A stretch of DNA of 64,000 nucleotides from DASZWJ01 sp963813895 (GTDB lineage: Bacteria > Pseudomonadota > Gammaproteobacteria > JAURND01), in the NCBI GenBank assembly GCA_963813895.1, contig CAWFAS010000001.1, forward strand, positions 620,001 to 684,000, in the 5' to 3' direction. The position numbers and the translations under genes are program-made. The notes under the pieces are model-generated. The model worked only from the letters and a program-made list of their open reading frames with translations. It was not told the origin of the DNA and did no database searches. Shown one piece after another: positions 53,819 to 62,679 of this stretch. Numbering within the stretch: the stretch's first letter is position 1; every line of letters begins with the position of its first letter.

Positions 53819-53940
53819 GAGGGCTTTGTTGAATAATTTTCTGCCTAACTATCTGAAACTCTATGATCCCCTCTCCCGCGGGGGGAGAGGGATCATAGAG
53901 TTTCAGATAGTTAGGCAGTGAGTTATTCAACAAGGCCCTC
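53819..53940. repeat. R10 palindrome, near perfect
   Basis: Arms of about 58 bases, 53819-53877 and 53882-53940 (GAGGGCTTTGTTGAATAATT ... with TTATTCAACAAGGCCCTC at the other end), almost no loop. It lies between the convergent accA and ThiF/MoeB genes. The left arm plus 27 upstream bases recurs at 15376-15460. Confidence 0.9.
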
Positions 53941-53971
53941 AAGAAGGGAGGTTATACTTGAAGATAAGTTT

Positions 53972-55078
53972 CTAATAAATCGCAACACCAGAATCCACTT
54001 CCTGCGCCCAAGCCACAATACCTCCTCTCAAAGAATACACCTGCTGATAACCCGCCGCCTGCATCAGCCTGGCGGCTATTTGGCTGCGGATGCCGTGTTT
54101 GCAATAAACCACCGTCGGTATTTGCTTATTCAGCGTTAGGTGGGATAGGTTAAATTGCGAAAGCGGTAAAAATTCTCCCCCTATATCACAAATGGCGCGT
54201 TCGTATGATTCACGCACATCAAGTAATTGCACAGGTTCAGAACCGCCCAGCCAAGCCGACAATTGTAGAGGTTGGAGTTCAGCTACTACAGGTTTGTTAC
54301 TGCAAACGGCTGTAAATAATTGATCCGACAGCTGGTTATGGCAGCATAAGGGGCATTGCGGATCGGCATGTACCACATACTCCTTAAAGCTCATATTGAG
54401 CGCATCAATAGTCAACAGGCGGCCAGCCAGAGATTCTCCTCGTTTAAGAATTAATTTTATAGCCTCTGTGGCCTGAATGGTGCCGACAATCCCCGGCAAG
54501 ACGCCTAATACCCCGCCGGTGGCGCAGTCGGGCATTAATTCTGCAGAGGGCGGAGTAGGGTATAAACAGCGATAACAAGGCCCGTCATTGAGATTAAATA
54601 CGCTGACCTGGCCTTGAAATTGAGAAATACTAGCGGACACCAGGGGTTTTTTTGCTTCATGGCATATATCATTAATTAGGTAACGCGTTTGAAAATTATC
54701 ACTACCATCAAGCACAATACTATAATTGCTAATTAGCCGTTGGGCATTATCGCGGGTCAAGAGCAGCGGGTAAGCTACGACTTCGATATGTGGATTCTGT
54801 GCCAACAGACGTTGTCGCAGGCAATCCACTTTAAGTTGTCCGATATCGGCTTCAGTAAATAAAATTTGTCGTTGTAAGTTACTGATTTCAACGCGGTCAT
54901 CGTCAACAACTCCTAATTTACCAATGCCAGCTGCTGCGAGGTATTGTAGCGCTGAAGAACCTAACCCGCCTGCGCCAATGCATAAAACGGCTGCGTTTTT
55001 AAGTTGTTCTTGGCCTGCTAGGGTAATAATAGGAAAATGTCGAGAGTAGCGGAGAGTTTCTGTCGGGGTCAGTTGCAT
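53972..55078 (-). CDS. ThiF/MoeB-type adenylyltransferase fused to rhodanese domain
   Basis: 368-residue two-domain protein. N-terminal E1-like domain (about 1-245): ATP-binding GAGGLGSSALQYLAAAGIG near 37-55, DRVEISNLQRQ, the catalytic DGSDNFQTRY and zinc pairs CYRC and CPLC. C-terminal rhodanese domain (about 265-368) with active-site Cys in YCKHGIRS. It would adenylate the C-terminus of a sulfur-carrier protein (ThiS, MoaD) and deliver sulfur, as MoeZ-type fusions do. No thi or moa gene is next to it, so the pathway cannot be fixed. Confidence 0.9.
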   Translation of the reverse strand: MQLTPTETLRYSRHFPIITLAGQEQLKNAAVLCIGAGGLGSSALQYLAAAGIGKLGVVDDDRVEISNLQRQILFTEADIGQLKVDCLRQRLLAQNPHIEVVAYPLLLTRDNAQRLISNYSIVLDGSDNFQTRYLINDICHEAKKPLVSASISQFQGQVSVFNLNDGPCYRCLYPTPPSAELMPDCATGGVLGVLPGIVGTIQATEAIKLILKRGESLAGRLLTIDALNMSFKEYVVHADPQCPLCCHNQLSDQLFTAVCSNKPVVAELQPLQLSAWLGGSEPVQLLDVRESYERAICDIGGEFLPLSQFNLSHLTLNKQIPTVVYCKHGIRSQIAARLMQAAGYQQVYSLRGGIVAWAQEVDSGVAIY

Positions 55079-55185
55079 AGTGAGATCGAAGTTTTTACAG
55101 AGGAGGTAGTTTAACTAAAAACTTGCCTGCTGAGCAATTCTTTACTTGAAATGTATTTTTATTGTAAGGATTCACCATATGAGTT

Positions 55186-55256
55186 TAAATTAGCTTTCTC
55201 CCTCTCTCGCAGGAACGAATTATTCAACGATGCCCTCACCAGAGGAGAGAGCAACA
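55186..55256. repeat. R6/R10 repeat fragment upstream of hldE
   Basis: Partial element: TTAGCTTTCTCCCTCTCTCG matches the left end of R6, and AATTATTCAACGATGCCCTC matches the right end of R10. It fills the short leader of hldE. Confidence 0.6.
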
Positions 55257-55296
55257 ATACTGTATCCACTTTACCAATCAGTTTAGAGATGACCCC

Positions 55297-56724
55297 ATGA
55301 GAATCGATATCCCACCTTTTGAAAATGTGCGCGTGCTGATAGTGGGCGATGTCATGTTAGATCGCTATTGGCATGGGACTGCCCTGCGTATATCGCCTGA
55401 GGCGCCGGTGCCGGTGGTGCATGTGAATGAGTTGGAAGAAAGACCCGGTGGCGCTGGGAACGTGGCATTAAACCTGGCGGCCCTGGGATGCAAAGTTACC
55501 CTGCTCACCATTGTGGGTCAGGACAGCGAGGCAAATTCCCTTGAGACTCAGCTGCAAAAAGCGGGGGTTAACTGTGTATTCCATCATTTGAGCGGGTTCC
55601 CCACCATTACTAAATTGCGGGTGATAGGGCGGAATCAGCAATTGATGAGGCTGGATTTTGAACAGGCTCTGGATGCCTTGCGCGCACACAATTTATTGCC
55701 GCTGTTCCGTGAACAAATTCAACAGACAGAAGTGCTGATATTATCAGATTATGGCAAAGGGACTTTACACCATGCTCAGTCTATTATTGCCGCCGCTCGT
55801 CAGGCGGGTGTACCTATTTTGGTGGACCCGAAGAGCCGTGATTTTAGTAAATATCGCGGTGCAACTGTAGTCACTCCTAACCAAAAAGAATTTGAGGATG
55901 TCGTGGGGCCTTGCGCTGACCAGTCTGAATTAATTGCTAAAGGATATGGATTAATGCGTGACTGTGAGCTTTCTTCCTTATTAGTGACGCAAGGCGAGCA
56001 CGGTATGACCTTGTTGCAGGAAGGAGAGCCGCCATTGCATTTGCCGACTCGTGCCCGCGAAGTATATGACGTAACGGGGGCAGGGGATACGGTGATCTCG
56101 GTATTAGCAGCTTCTTTAGCGGCAGGCGAACCCCTGTCTTCTGCCGCTAGTCTGGCTAATTCCGCCGCCGGGATCGTTATTCGCAAATTGGGAGCGGCGA
56201 CTGTATCTGTTCCCGAACTACGTCGCGCCTTGCAACGTCAACAAGGCTCAGAATTTGGGGTGCTGACGGAAGATGAATTGATGGTGGCAGTTGAGGATGC
56301 GCGAGCACATCATGAAAAAATTGTCATGACCAATGGCTGCTTTGATATTTTACATGCAGGGCATATTCAATATCTGGAACAAGCTAAAGAATTGGGCCAA
56401 CGGTTAATTATAGCCGTCAATGATGATGCCTCCGTGCGCCGATTGAAAGGCTCAACGCGCCCGATAAACCACCTAAAAGAGCGCATGTCTGTATTATCTG
56501 CGTTGCGTGTGGTTGACTGGGTGGTGTCATTTTCAGAGGACACACCAGAGCGGCTGATTCAACGTGTTACGCCAGATATATTAGTTAAAGGCGGTGACTA
56601 TCAACCCCGGGACATTGCGGGTGGCGCACATGTAATAGCCCAGGGCGGGACAGTGGAAATTTTGCCATTCCGTCAAGGGTGTTCGACTTCGGCAATTATT
56701 GATAAAGCACGCACTGAAGGGTAA
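55297..56724 (+). CDS. hldE: Bifunctional heptose kinase/adenylyltransferase HldE
   Basis: 475-residue enzyme that makes ADP-heptose precursors for the lipopolysaccharide core. N-terminal ribokinase-like domain (1-320), with VGDVMLDRYW, RPGGAGNVALNLAALG and the catalytic GAGDTVISVLA near 262; C-terminal nucleotidyltransferase (340-475) with TNGCFDILHAGHIQYL (HxGH). Full length, as in E. coli (477). ATG 55297 is the start. Confidence 0.96.
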   Translation: MRIDIPPFENVRVLIVGDVMLDRYWHGTALRISPEAPVPVVHVNELEERPGGAGNVALNLAALGCKVTLLTIVGQDSEANSLETQLQKAGVNCVFHHLSGFPTITKLRVIGRNQQLMRLDFEQALDALRAHNLLPLFREQIQQTEVLILSDYGKGTLHHAQSIIAAARQAGVPILVDPKSRDFSKYRGATVVTPNQKEFEDVVGPCADQSELIAKGYGLMRDCELSSLLVTQGEHGMTLLQEGEPPLHLPTRAREVYDVTGAGDTVISVLAASLAAGEPLSSAASLANSAAGIVIRKLGAATVSVPELRRALQRQQGSEFGVLTEDELMVAVEDARAHHEKIVMTNGCFDILHAGHIQYLEQAKELGQRLIIAVNDDASVRRLKGSTRPINHLKERMSVLSALRVVDWVVSFSEDTPERLIQRVTPDILVKGGDYQPRDIAGGAHVIAQGGTVEILPFRQGCSTSAIIDKARTEG

Positions 56725-56763
56725 GTTTATTTGTGAGTTAGTCCAGAAATGCCATCCCCCTCA

Positions 56764-56821
56764 CTTCTCCCGTCAAAAAGTGGGAGAAGGAGCTAAGGGG
56801 TTGTGCAATAATAACCCTTAG
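56764..56821. repeat. Short hairpins after hldE, with R9 fragment
   Basis: Stem CTTCTCCC / GGGAGAAG at 56764-56789, then CTAAGGGGTTGTGCAATAAT and CCCTTAG at 56793-56821, related to the GGGCTTGTGCAAGAATAAC end of R9 at 58705. Possible mRNA end structure; no U-run follows. Confidence 0.5.
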
Positions 56822-56876
56822 GGGAACTATTTATAAAATGACTTTGCGGTAGAAACCTTAACCTTAAGCACAAAAA

Positions 56877-57350
56877 TTAAAATGGGGACTTCCAGGATTG
56901 GTTAGAATTGTCGAGGTCGTCGTCGCCCTTAATCACATCATATTCATCCTTGTCTATGCGTGTGTAGCCTCGTGAGCTAATGCTATTATTAGTAGATGAT
57001 ACATCCGAGTTATTTCCCCAATATTGCGCAGCGCAGCAATATTCTAAAAAGCCAATAAGCAGGGTTGTCCCTGTGCTAGATATAGCAGCTGGCACTAAAG
57101 CTAACGTGCCGGTGAGTACAAGACTTACCCCCATTCCAGCTCCCGCTAGCACAGGAGGGGTAGCATACATAATGCCTTTACCAATTTTTTTAGCTGCCAC
57201 CTTTGCATAGGTTAAACATCCTGGTTTGGAATCGAAAAATCGCTGGGTATATAACGATCTTGAATTACCATCCTCCATCTCTTCTAGGTCTAAAATCGAA
57301 CTTACATCGCTCAAGGATCTGCTCGTACCCTCACTATCTTCATAGCTCAC
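56877..57350 (-). CDS. Small membrane protein of unknown function
   Basis: 157-residue protein with no recognised family. Residues 1-58 are acidic and Ser-rich (SLSDVSSILDLEEMEDGNSR); a hydrophobic hairpin of two Gly/Ala-rich segments lies at about 60-105 (ATPPVLAGAGMGVSLVLTGT, then LVPAAISSTGTTLLIGFLEY); the tail is hydrophilic and acidic. Both soluble ends are disordered-looking. GTG 57350 is the start, with AAGGAG 8 bases upstream. A membrane-inserting secreted effector or a small holin-like protein are both conceivable; neither is shown. Confidence 0.65.
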   Translation of the reverse strand: MSYEDSEGTSRSLSDVSSILDLEEMEDGNSRSLYTQRFFDSKPGCLTYAKVAAKKIGKGIMYATPPVLAGAGMGVSLVLTGTLALVPAAISSTGTTLLIGFLEYCCAAQYWGNNSDVSSTNNSISSRGYTRIDKDEYDVIKGDDDLDNSNQSWKSPF

Positions 57351-57427
57351 TCAAATTACTCCTTAAATTTGTTAAATTGAAAAATGAAGAAAATAGTAAC
57401 TATATTAAAGTTCCAGATTGAGAATCG

Positions 57428-57550
57428 GCTTTCTCCCTTCTCCTGCTTGCAGGAGAAAGTTGTGAATGAGGGTGCATCGATCTGCGTTTGCGTCTAAGAG
57501 AACACCCTCACCCCGACCCCTCTCCCGCAAGCGGGAGAGGGGAGAAAGCT
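57428..57550. repeat. R6 palindrome, copy b
   Basis: Nested palindrome GGCTTTCTCCCTTCTCCTGC ... GGGAGAGGGGAGAAAGC, homologous over its length to 31024-31149. It lies in the 404-base divergent gap before rlpA; 57551-57754 shows only AT-rich sequence, which should contain the rlpA promoter. Confidence 0.85.
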
Positions 57551-57754
57551 AGGCTATGCTGAATAGTTACAAATAATCTTCTCTATTTCTGTCCTGCTGA
57601 CAAAGTATACTTTGAAAGCGGGCAGAGGGATAAGTTTAATGAGTCGCCTTTTTATGTGCAAAAATAATAAATGATAAATATAAAATATTAATCTTGGCTA
57701 TTTCGTGAAAATTTCCCTTGACCTCAAGGGTAACAGCCGTTATTTTAACGCGCC

Positions 57755-58657
57755 ATGTATACGAAACAATATTCAGCAAAATGCTTTGCATGGGCGTTAA
57801 TCATCGCATTCCTGCTACAACTGGCAGGGTGCAATACGGTGAGTGGACAATATTCCGGCAGGGATGGCGCACCACCTGGAGCATTTAACGCCAATGCTGT
57901 GCCAGATGCAGTACCCAAAGCCGAGGCGACAAGTCGTTACGGTAACCCTGCTTCATACAAAGTCGGCGGTAAGCGCTATTTTGTTATGAAAAACTCCAAG
58001 GGTTATGATCGGACAGGCTATGCCTCGTGGTATGGCACCAAATTTCATGGGCAGCGCACTTCCAGCCGTGAACCCTATGATATGTTCAGCATGACAGCTG
58101 CCAGCACCACATTGCCAATTCCCACCTATGTTCGGGTGACCAATCTGCAGAATGGGCGTAGCGCAATAGTAAAAGTAAATGACCGTGGGCCGTTTCATTC
58201 TAATCGTATTATCGACTTATCTTACGCCGCTGCCTCAAAATTAGGTTATGCCAATCGGGGTACAGCATTGGTAAGAGTGACTGCAGTCACTACAAATGAT
58301 ATGCCTAAAATGTACGCCGCTAATGATAACGCTAAACAATCGCCAGCTCCTAACTTCTATCAGCCAACCAACCTTAAGCAATCTAAAACTAAATCCACAC
58401 CTAAACTAATAGTGGCTGAAAATCAGCCGGTGTACCTACAGGTCGGAGCCTATCATGATCGCAGTAAGGCCTTGAGTGTCAGTAAGAAAATCGCTGCTCT
58501 CACTCAGGCCGAAGTTTCAGTTAAGTCAGGCTTTCGTAATCACGAACGGATTTATCGAGTCCATATTGGACCTCTAGCCGACGGTGACCAGTCAAGTAAA
58601 GTGACTCATGTATTGCAAAAAAATGGTTATGAAAAACCAGTGCATGTAGATGGCTAA
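57755..58657 (+). CDS. rlpA: Septal ring lytic transglycosylase RlpA family lipoprotein
   Basis: 300-residue outer-membrane lipoprotein that cleaves or binds denuded peptidoglycan at the septum. Lipobox LLQLAGC with lipidated Cys26; the double-psi beta-barrel lies at about 85-185 (GYASWYGTKFHGQRTSSRE, KVNDRGPFHSNRIIDLS, with the catalytic Asp and His of the family); the C-terminal SPOR domain is at about 228-298 (VYLQVGAYHDRSKAL). It precedes dacA on the same strand, the common rlpA-dacA order, although an R9 element lies between. Confidence 0.93.
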   Translation: MYTKQYSAKCFAWALIIAFLLQLAGCNTVSGQYSGRDGAPPGAFNANAVPDAVPKAEATSRYGNPASYKVGGKRYFVMKNSKGYDRTGYASWYGTKFHGQRTSSREPYDMFSMTAASTTLPIPTYVRVTNLQNGRSAIVKVNDRGPFHSNRIIDLSYAAASKLGYANRGTALVRVTAVTTNDMPKMYAANDNAKQSPAPNFYQPTNLKQSKTKSTPKLIVAENQPVYLQVGAYHDRSKALSVSKKIAALTQAEVSVKSGFRNHERIYRVHIGPLADGDQSSKVTHVLQKNGYEKPVHVDG

Positions 58658-58704
58658 GCGCGGTGACTAGATCAGTGGCTGGAATTTGAGCAAGAAAAAA
58701 GTTA

Positions 58705-58885
58705 AGGGCTTGTGCAAGAATAACTTCCCTTTTTAAGGTTTAGATTGGGTTCAGATTTGGATGTTTTGTTTTTCAGAAAAATGTGCGCATAGTCGTTCTA
58801 TGTAAGCGTTTTTCTGAAAGACAAAACGTCCGAAGGTGAGCCCAAAATGAGCCCTAAAAAGGGAAGTTATTCTTGCACAAGCCCT
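58705..58885. repeat. R9 long-terminal palindrome (MITE-like)
   Basis: 181-base element with 31-base terminal inverted repeats AGGGCTTGTGCAAGAATAAC.. at both ends and a second, imperfect inverted pair inside (TTTTTCAGAAAAATG / CGTTTTTCTGAAAGAC). It separates rlpA from dacA. No target duplication is obvious. A fragment is at 56793-56821. Confidence 0.85.
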
Positions 58886-58941
58886 AAGATAAATCAAAAC
58901 GGACTTTAGTTTTCTTTCCTAATCAACTCAAAAAGGCGCCT

Positions 58942-60378
58942 ATGAACATTCATTGCAAATTTGGAAAAATCCTGTTCACAACCGCAGTTGGAGCATTCTG
59001 TATCAGCGTTTTTGCTGCTACGGATACGTCACCATTGACAAGTGTCGCCTTGCCGCCACCTAGTGCGGAGATTTCAACAGGTGCTGTAGCTGTAACCGCG
59101 GCAACTCCGCAAGCTGCTCCCAAATCAGCCACAGCACCCAATATTGATTTGGCACTTAATTCATCACAACAACCGGTAACCCCTGCCGCAACTACACCTC
59201 CAGCAACAACAGCAGCTCCGGCGCCAACTCCCAAGCCAATGCCAGTACCTAAGCCAACCGCAAATCGGGCTGCTCCCTCATCGAACCCAACTATTGTGCC
59301 AATCCCACCTGAAGTACAGGCTAAGGGCTATGTATTGATAGACGCCGATAGTGGTTACGTTATTGCGCAGAAAAATGCCAATACAAAAATGGCACCAGCC
59401 AGCCTGACCAAGCTGATGACTATGTATGTTATTTCTGGCGCATTACAGAATGGCCGTATACATCTGACTGATCCGGTATTGATCAGTGAAAGTGCTTGGC
59501 GAACGGGTGGCTCACGAATGTTTGTGCAAGTGGGGACACAAGTGCCCGTTCAAGATTTGATTAATGGGATCGTCGTTGTTTCGGGCAATGATGCCTGCGT
59601 TGCGATGTCCGAACACGTGGCAGGTTCAGAATCTTCTTTCGTTGATCTGATGAATAAAACTGCAGCCATGTTGGGTATGCAAAATACCCACTATACAGAC
59701 GCTACCGGCTTACCTGACCCTCAAAACTATACTACTCCGCTTGATCTATCAAAATTGACCCGTGCAATCATCCATAATTATCCAGAAGACTATCAATGGT
59801 ATAGTCAAAAATGGATGACTTTTAATAACATCCGTCAACCTAATCGCAACCTGCTCCTATGGCGTGATCCGACAGTAGATGGATTAAAAACAGGTCATAC
59901 CGATGATGCTGGTTATTGTTTAGTGGCCTCCGCCAAACGGCAAAATATGCGGCTGATTGCTGTTATTATGGGAGATACCAGTACTCACCAACGTGCGACT
60001 GATGCTATGGCATTGCTGAATTATGGTTACCAGTTTTTTGAGACTCATCAGGTGTATGCCAAGAATACCAAGGTGACTGATATACGAGTATGGTTTGGCA
60101 AGCAGAAAACCACTCCGCTGGGATTGGACAACAATTTCTACGTCACCGTCCCTGTTGGCCAATACAGCCAATTAAAAGGTGGATTAGCGGTTAATCAATC
60201 AGTTAATGCGCCTATAATTCAAGGGCAAGCTTATGGGAACCTTGAAATTAGATTAAACGACCAGCTGATTGCTTCTCAGCAGCTGATTGCTCTAGAAAAT
60301 AATCCGATGGCGAATATATTTTCCCGTTTATGGGATCATGTGTTACTGAAACTTGATACCTGGTTTCATAAGTCATGA
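58942..60378 (+). CDS. dacA: D-alanyl-D-alanine carboxypeptidase (PBP5/6 type)
   Basis: 478-residue periplasmic enzyme that trims the last D-Ala from peptidoglycan pentapeptides. Signal peptide about 1-26. The active-site motifs are Ser154-x-x-Lys157 (ASLTK), Ser214-Gly-Asn216 and Lys316-Thr-Gly318. A C-terminal beta-domain and a terminal amphipathic segment for membrane attachment (LWDHVLLKLDTWFHKS) are present. Between signal peptide and catalytic domain there are about 95 residues of Ala/Pro/Thr-rich linker (28-122) not present in E. coli DacA, which is about 75 residues shorter. Confidence 0.93.
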   Translation: MNIHCKFGKILFTTAVGAFCISVFAATDTSPLTSVALPPPSAEISTGAVAVTAATPQAAPKSATAPNIDLALNSSQQPVTPAATTPPATTAAPAPTPKPMPVPKPTANRAAPSSNPTIVPIPPEVQAKGYVLIDADSGYVIAQKNANTKMAPASLTKLMTMYVISGALQNGRIHLTDPVLISESAWRTGGSRMFVQVGTQVPVQDLINGIVVVSGNDACVAMSEHVAGSESSFVDLMNKTAAMLGMQNTHYTDATGLPDPQNYTTPLDLSKLTRAIIHNYPEDYQWYSQKWMTFNNIRQPNRNLLLWRDPTVDGLKTGHTDDAGYCLVASAKRQNMRLIAVIMGDTSTHQRATDAMALLNYGYQFFETHQVYAKNTKVTDIRVWFGKQKTTPLGLDNNFYVTVPVGQYSQLKGGLAVNQSVNAPIIQGQAYGNLEIRLNDQLIASQQLIALENNPMANIFSRLWDHVLLKLDTWFHKS

Positions 60379-61244
60379 GTAATAATCCATCCCGTACCGT
60401 TTATTTAAATGGGAAATTTCTACCAATCGAACAGGCATCCATATCCGTTATGGATCGAGGGTTTCTATTTGGTGATGGCGTATATGAAGTTATACCCATT
60501 TTTAACTCACAATTATTTCTACCGGCGGCACATTTACAGCGCTTGAAAAAAAGTCTGGCAGCTGTCCGCATAGATTTAGATATCGAAGCCGAGAAGTTTC
60601 AAGATATTTTTGCAGAATTGTTGCGGCAAAATGCAACGCAAGGCAGCACCCAAGCTTTATATTTGCAAATCACCCGCGGCGGCGGATTAACCCGCGATCA
60701 TTTATTTCCTGTGGATGTTAAGCCAACCGTATTTGCACAATGTACGGCGGTTAAGCCTTTAACCGAACAAGAATTACGCCACGGTAGCCAAGCGATAACG
60801 GTACAAGATATACGTTGGTCGTGGTGTTATATCAAAGCTATTGCTTTGTTACCCAATGTTTTATTCGCTCAACAGGCTAAAGAAGCGGGTGCCCGTGAGG
60901 CGATTTTATTACGCGATGGCATGGCGCTAGAGGGCAGTAGTAGTAACCTTTTTATCGTAAAAGATGGCGTAATTATCACTCCCCCTGCAAATTATCAAAT
61001 ATTGGGCGGTGTAACTCGGGATTTAATATTGGAGCTGGCCAATGCAAATCAGATGCCTTGGCAAATAGCTTCCATCTCAGAAGCTATGTTACGGCAGGCA
61101 AATGAGGTATGGATGACAGGCTCGCTGAAAGAAATCCTGCCGGTGACTTATATTGATGACAAGCCCGTTGCTGATGGCAAAGTCGGTCCTGTCTGGGGAA
61201 AAATGTACAAACTGTATCAGGATCGGAAAGAAAGCTTTTTCTGA
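60375..61244 (+). CDS. dat: D-amino acid aminotransferase
   Basis: 289-residue fold-type IV PLP enzyme, predicted to form D-amino acids (D-glutamate or D-alanine) by transamination. It opens with VYLNGKFLPIEQASISVMDR GFLFGDGVYEV split by the family's RGFLFGDGVYE motif near 28-38; the PLP lysine is in SWCYIKAIALLPNVL near 148 and the EGSSSNLF motif near 180. The start ATG overlaps the dacA stop by 4 bases (ATGA), so translation is coupled. Making and trimming D-Ala in one operon is consistent. Branched-chain aminotransferase is a less likely alternative. Confidence 0.88.
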   Translation: MSNNPSRTVYLNGKFLPIEQASISVMDRGFLFGDGVYEVIPIFNSQLFLPAAHLQRLKKSLAAVRIDLDIEAEKFQDIFAELLRQNATQGSTQALYLQITRGGGLTRDHLFPVDVKPTVFAQCTAVKPLTEQELRHGSQAITVQDIRWSWCYIKAIALLPNVLFAQQAKEAGAREAILLRDGMALEGSSSNLFIVKDGVIITPPANYQILGGVTRDLILELANANQMPWQIASISEAMLRQANEVWMTGSLKEILPVTYIDDKPVADGKVGPVWGKMYKLYQDRKESFF

Positions 61245-61304
61245 TGCATATCCTTGGCCCTCTCAGGATGAGGAAGATCAAATATCCACATTAAGTATTC
61301 CATT

Positions 61305-61577
61305 ATGCCTAATTCCAATGAACCCTCGGCCATTCCATTTCCTTGTGATTTTCCTATTAAAGTAATGGGCAAGGCAGATCTCGAATTCCAAGCTGCAGCG
61401 CTCGGGATTATTCGCAAATACGTACCGACGCTGGGAGAGGCTGCTGTAGATGTCCGTTACAGTAAGGGGAATAAATATATATCTTTGACAGTCATTATAC
61501 ATGCTGTTAGTCAGGAGCAGCTTGATTCTATTTATAGTGAATTGAGCGCTGATGAACGGGTGATGATGGTGCTTTAG
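61305..61577 (+). CDS. ybeD: YbeD/DUF493 family protein
   Basis: 90-residue cytosolic protein with a ferredoxin-like ACT-type fold expected. FPIKVMGKADLEFQAAALGI and the DVRYSKGNKYISLTVIIHA strand are the family core. Function unclear. In E. coli ybeD lies between dacA and lipB; here it follows dacA-dat, and lipB and lipA are absent from the window. Confidence 0.9.
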   Translation: MPNSNEPSAIPFPCDFPIKVMGKADLEFQAAALGIIRKYVPTLGEAAVDVRYSKGNKYISLTVIIHAVSQEQLDSIYSELSADERVMMVL

Positions 61578-61710
61578 TGGTTTTTTTTAGATTCTTATAA
61601 TGTGGATGAAAGGGGTGGTTTTGTGCCTTCGCCGCTCCCTAACCCTCACGCAAGGCTGAGGGATCAACATAAAATATGTAGTAACTCTTCAGCATATTAA
61701 CCAAAGAACC

Positions 61711-61866
61711 ACTAGAGGCAGCCCCCATCCTAACCTTCCCCCGCAAGCGGGGGAAGGGACTGGTTGGGCAGAATAGGTTAAGTTATGCACCCAATCCCAT
61801 ACTAGCTGGAGCAAGTCCCTTCCCCCGCTTGCGGGGGAAGGTTAGGATGGGGGCTGCTAGGGCAGT
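61711..61866. repeat. R3 palindrome, copy c (intact)
   Basis: Inverted arms with CCTAACCTTCCCCCGCAAGC and complement; outer ends ACTAGAGGCAGCCCCC and GGGGGCTGCTAGGGCAGT. The loop is in the opposite orientation to copies a and b. It lies in the 407-base gap between convergent ybeD and methyltransferase genes, of which 61578-61710 and 61867-61984 hold nothing else clear. Confidence 0.88.
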
Positions 61867-61984
61867 CATACATAAGAAGATAGCACTAATTAATAAACTG
61901 ATTTGCCATTTTAATTTCATGTGTTTTTTCTCCTTCACTGCATTCAGGATGACAGCTTTGGTTCAGGATGCAACTGCGACTAAT

Positions 61985-62677
61985 TCATTTCCACAACACG
62001 ACCTGCCAGCGGAATGGAAATCGTAATGAAATCTGATAGTGCTTAACCCCGGCTGCGTCTAGTAACAATTCCCACTCTGAGCGAGTAAAACCGCGTCGGA
62101 TTGAAATAAGCCCGTCATGGTAAATCAACCGGCTAAATAATAGTGGGCTTAACAAAGCGTATAATCCTTCTGCCAGGCGATGCCGATACAGATCATTAAT
62201 AATGACTGCCTGTTTAGCAGATGTCATGGCTGAACGCAAAAAATCGATTAATGCCTCATCACTAAGATGGTGGCAAACCAGTGTGGCTAGCAATAGATCC
62301 ACGCTGTTCTCAGGTAGTTGCAGCTGTGGTTGTGGTTGCAGATAAAAGCCGACATTATTCGCGGTTCTAGTTTTAATCCAGGATTCCAATGCCTGAGAGG
62401 CGGCCCCAATCGCCTCTTTACTGATATCCAACCCAATCAATTGGAGCTTGGGAAAATGTTGACTCAGGTGCAGCAAAAATTGTCCACCGCCGCAACCAAT
62501 ATCAGCTAAAGAAGTAGCATTAGGAAAATCTTTAATAGTGGTGATTGTGTCTCTGAGTATTCCTGACAGCTTGTTAATGATAAATATTTTCCGCAGGAAT
62601 TTTAAGTATTCCTGATCGGTATAATGAAGCGGACCTAAGTCAATCAACTCTTTTTCTTGAGAACGGTTTGTCAGCAT
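61985..62677 (-). CDS. Class I SAM-dependent methyltransferase, partner of the type III PKS
   Basis: 230-residue methyltransferase with SAM-binding LADIGCGGGQFLLHLS near residues 58-73, acidic LIGLDIS near 84, and the later TLVCHHLSDEALIDFL motif near 130. ATG 62677 is chosen: it lies 2 bases after the stop codon of the polyketide synthase, and the longer frame to 62833 would overlap that gene by 154 bases. Gene pairs of type III PKS and methyltransferase are known to make methylated alkylpyrones or resorcinols, so it probably O-methylates the PKS product. Confidence 0.85.
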   Translation of the reverse strand: MLTNRSQEKELIDLGPLHYTDQEYLKFLRKIFIINKLSGILRDTITTIKDFPNATSLADIGCGGGQFLLHLSQHFPKLQLIGLDISKEAIGAASQALESWIKTRTANNVGFYLQPQPQLQLPENSVDLLLATLVCHHLSDEALIDFLRSAMTSAKQAVIINDLYRHRLAEGLYALLSPLLFSRLIYHDGLISIRRGFTRSEWELLLDAAGVKHYQISLRFPFRWQVVLWK

Positions 62678-62679
62678 TT

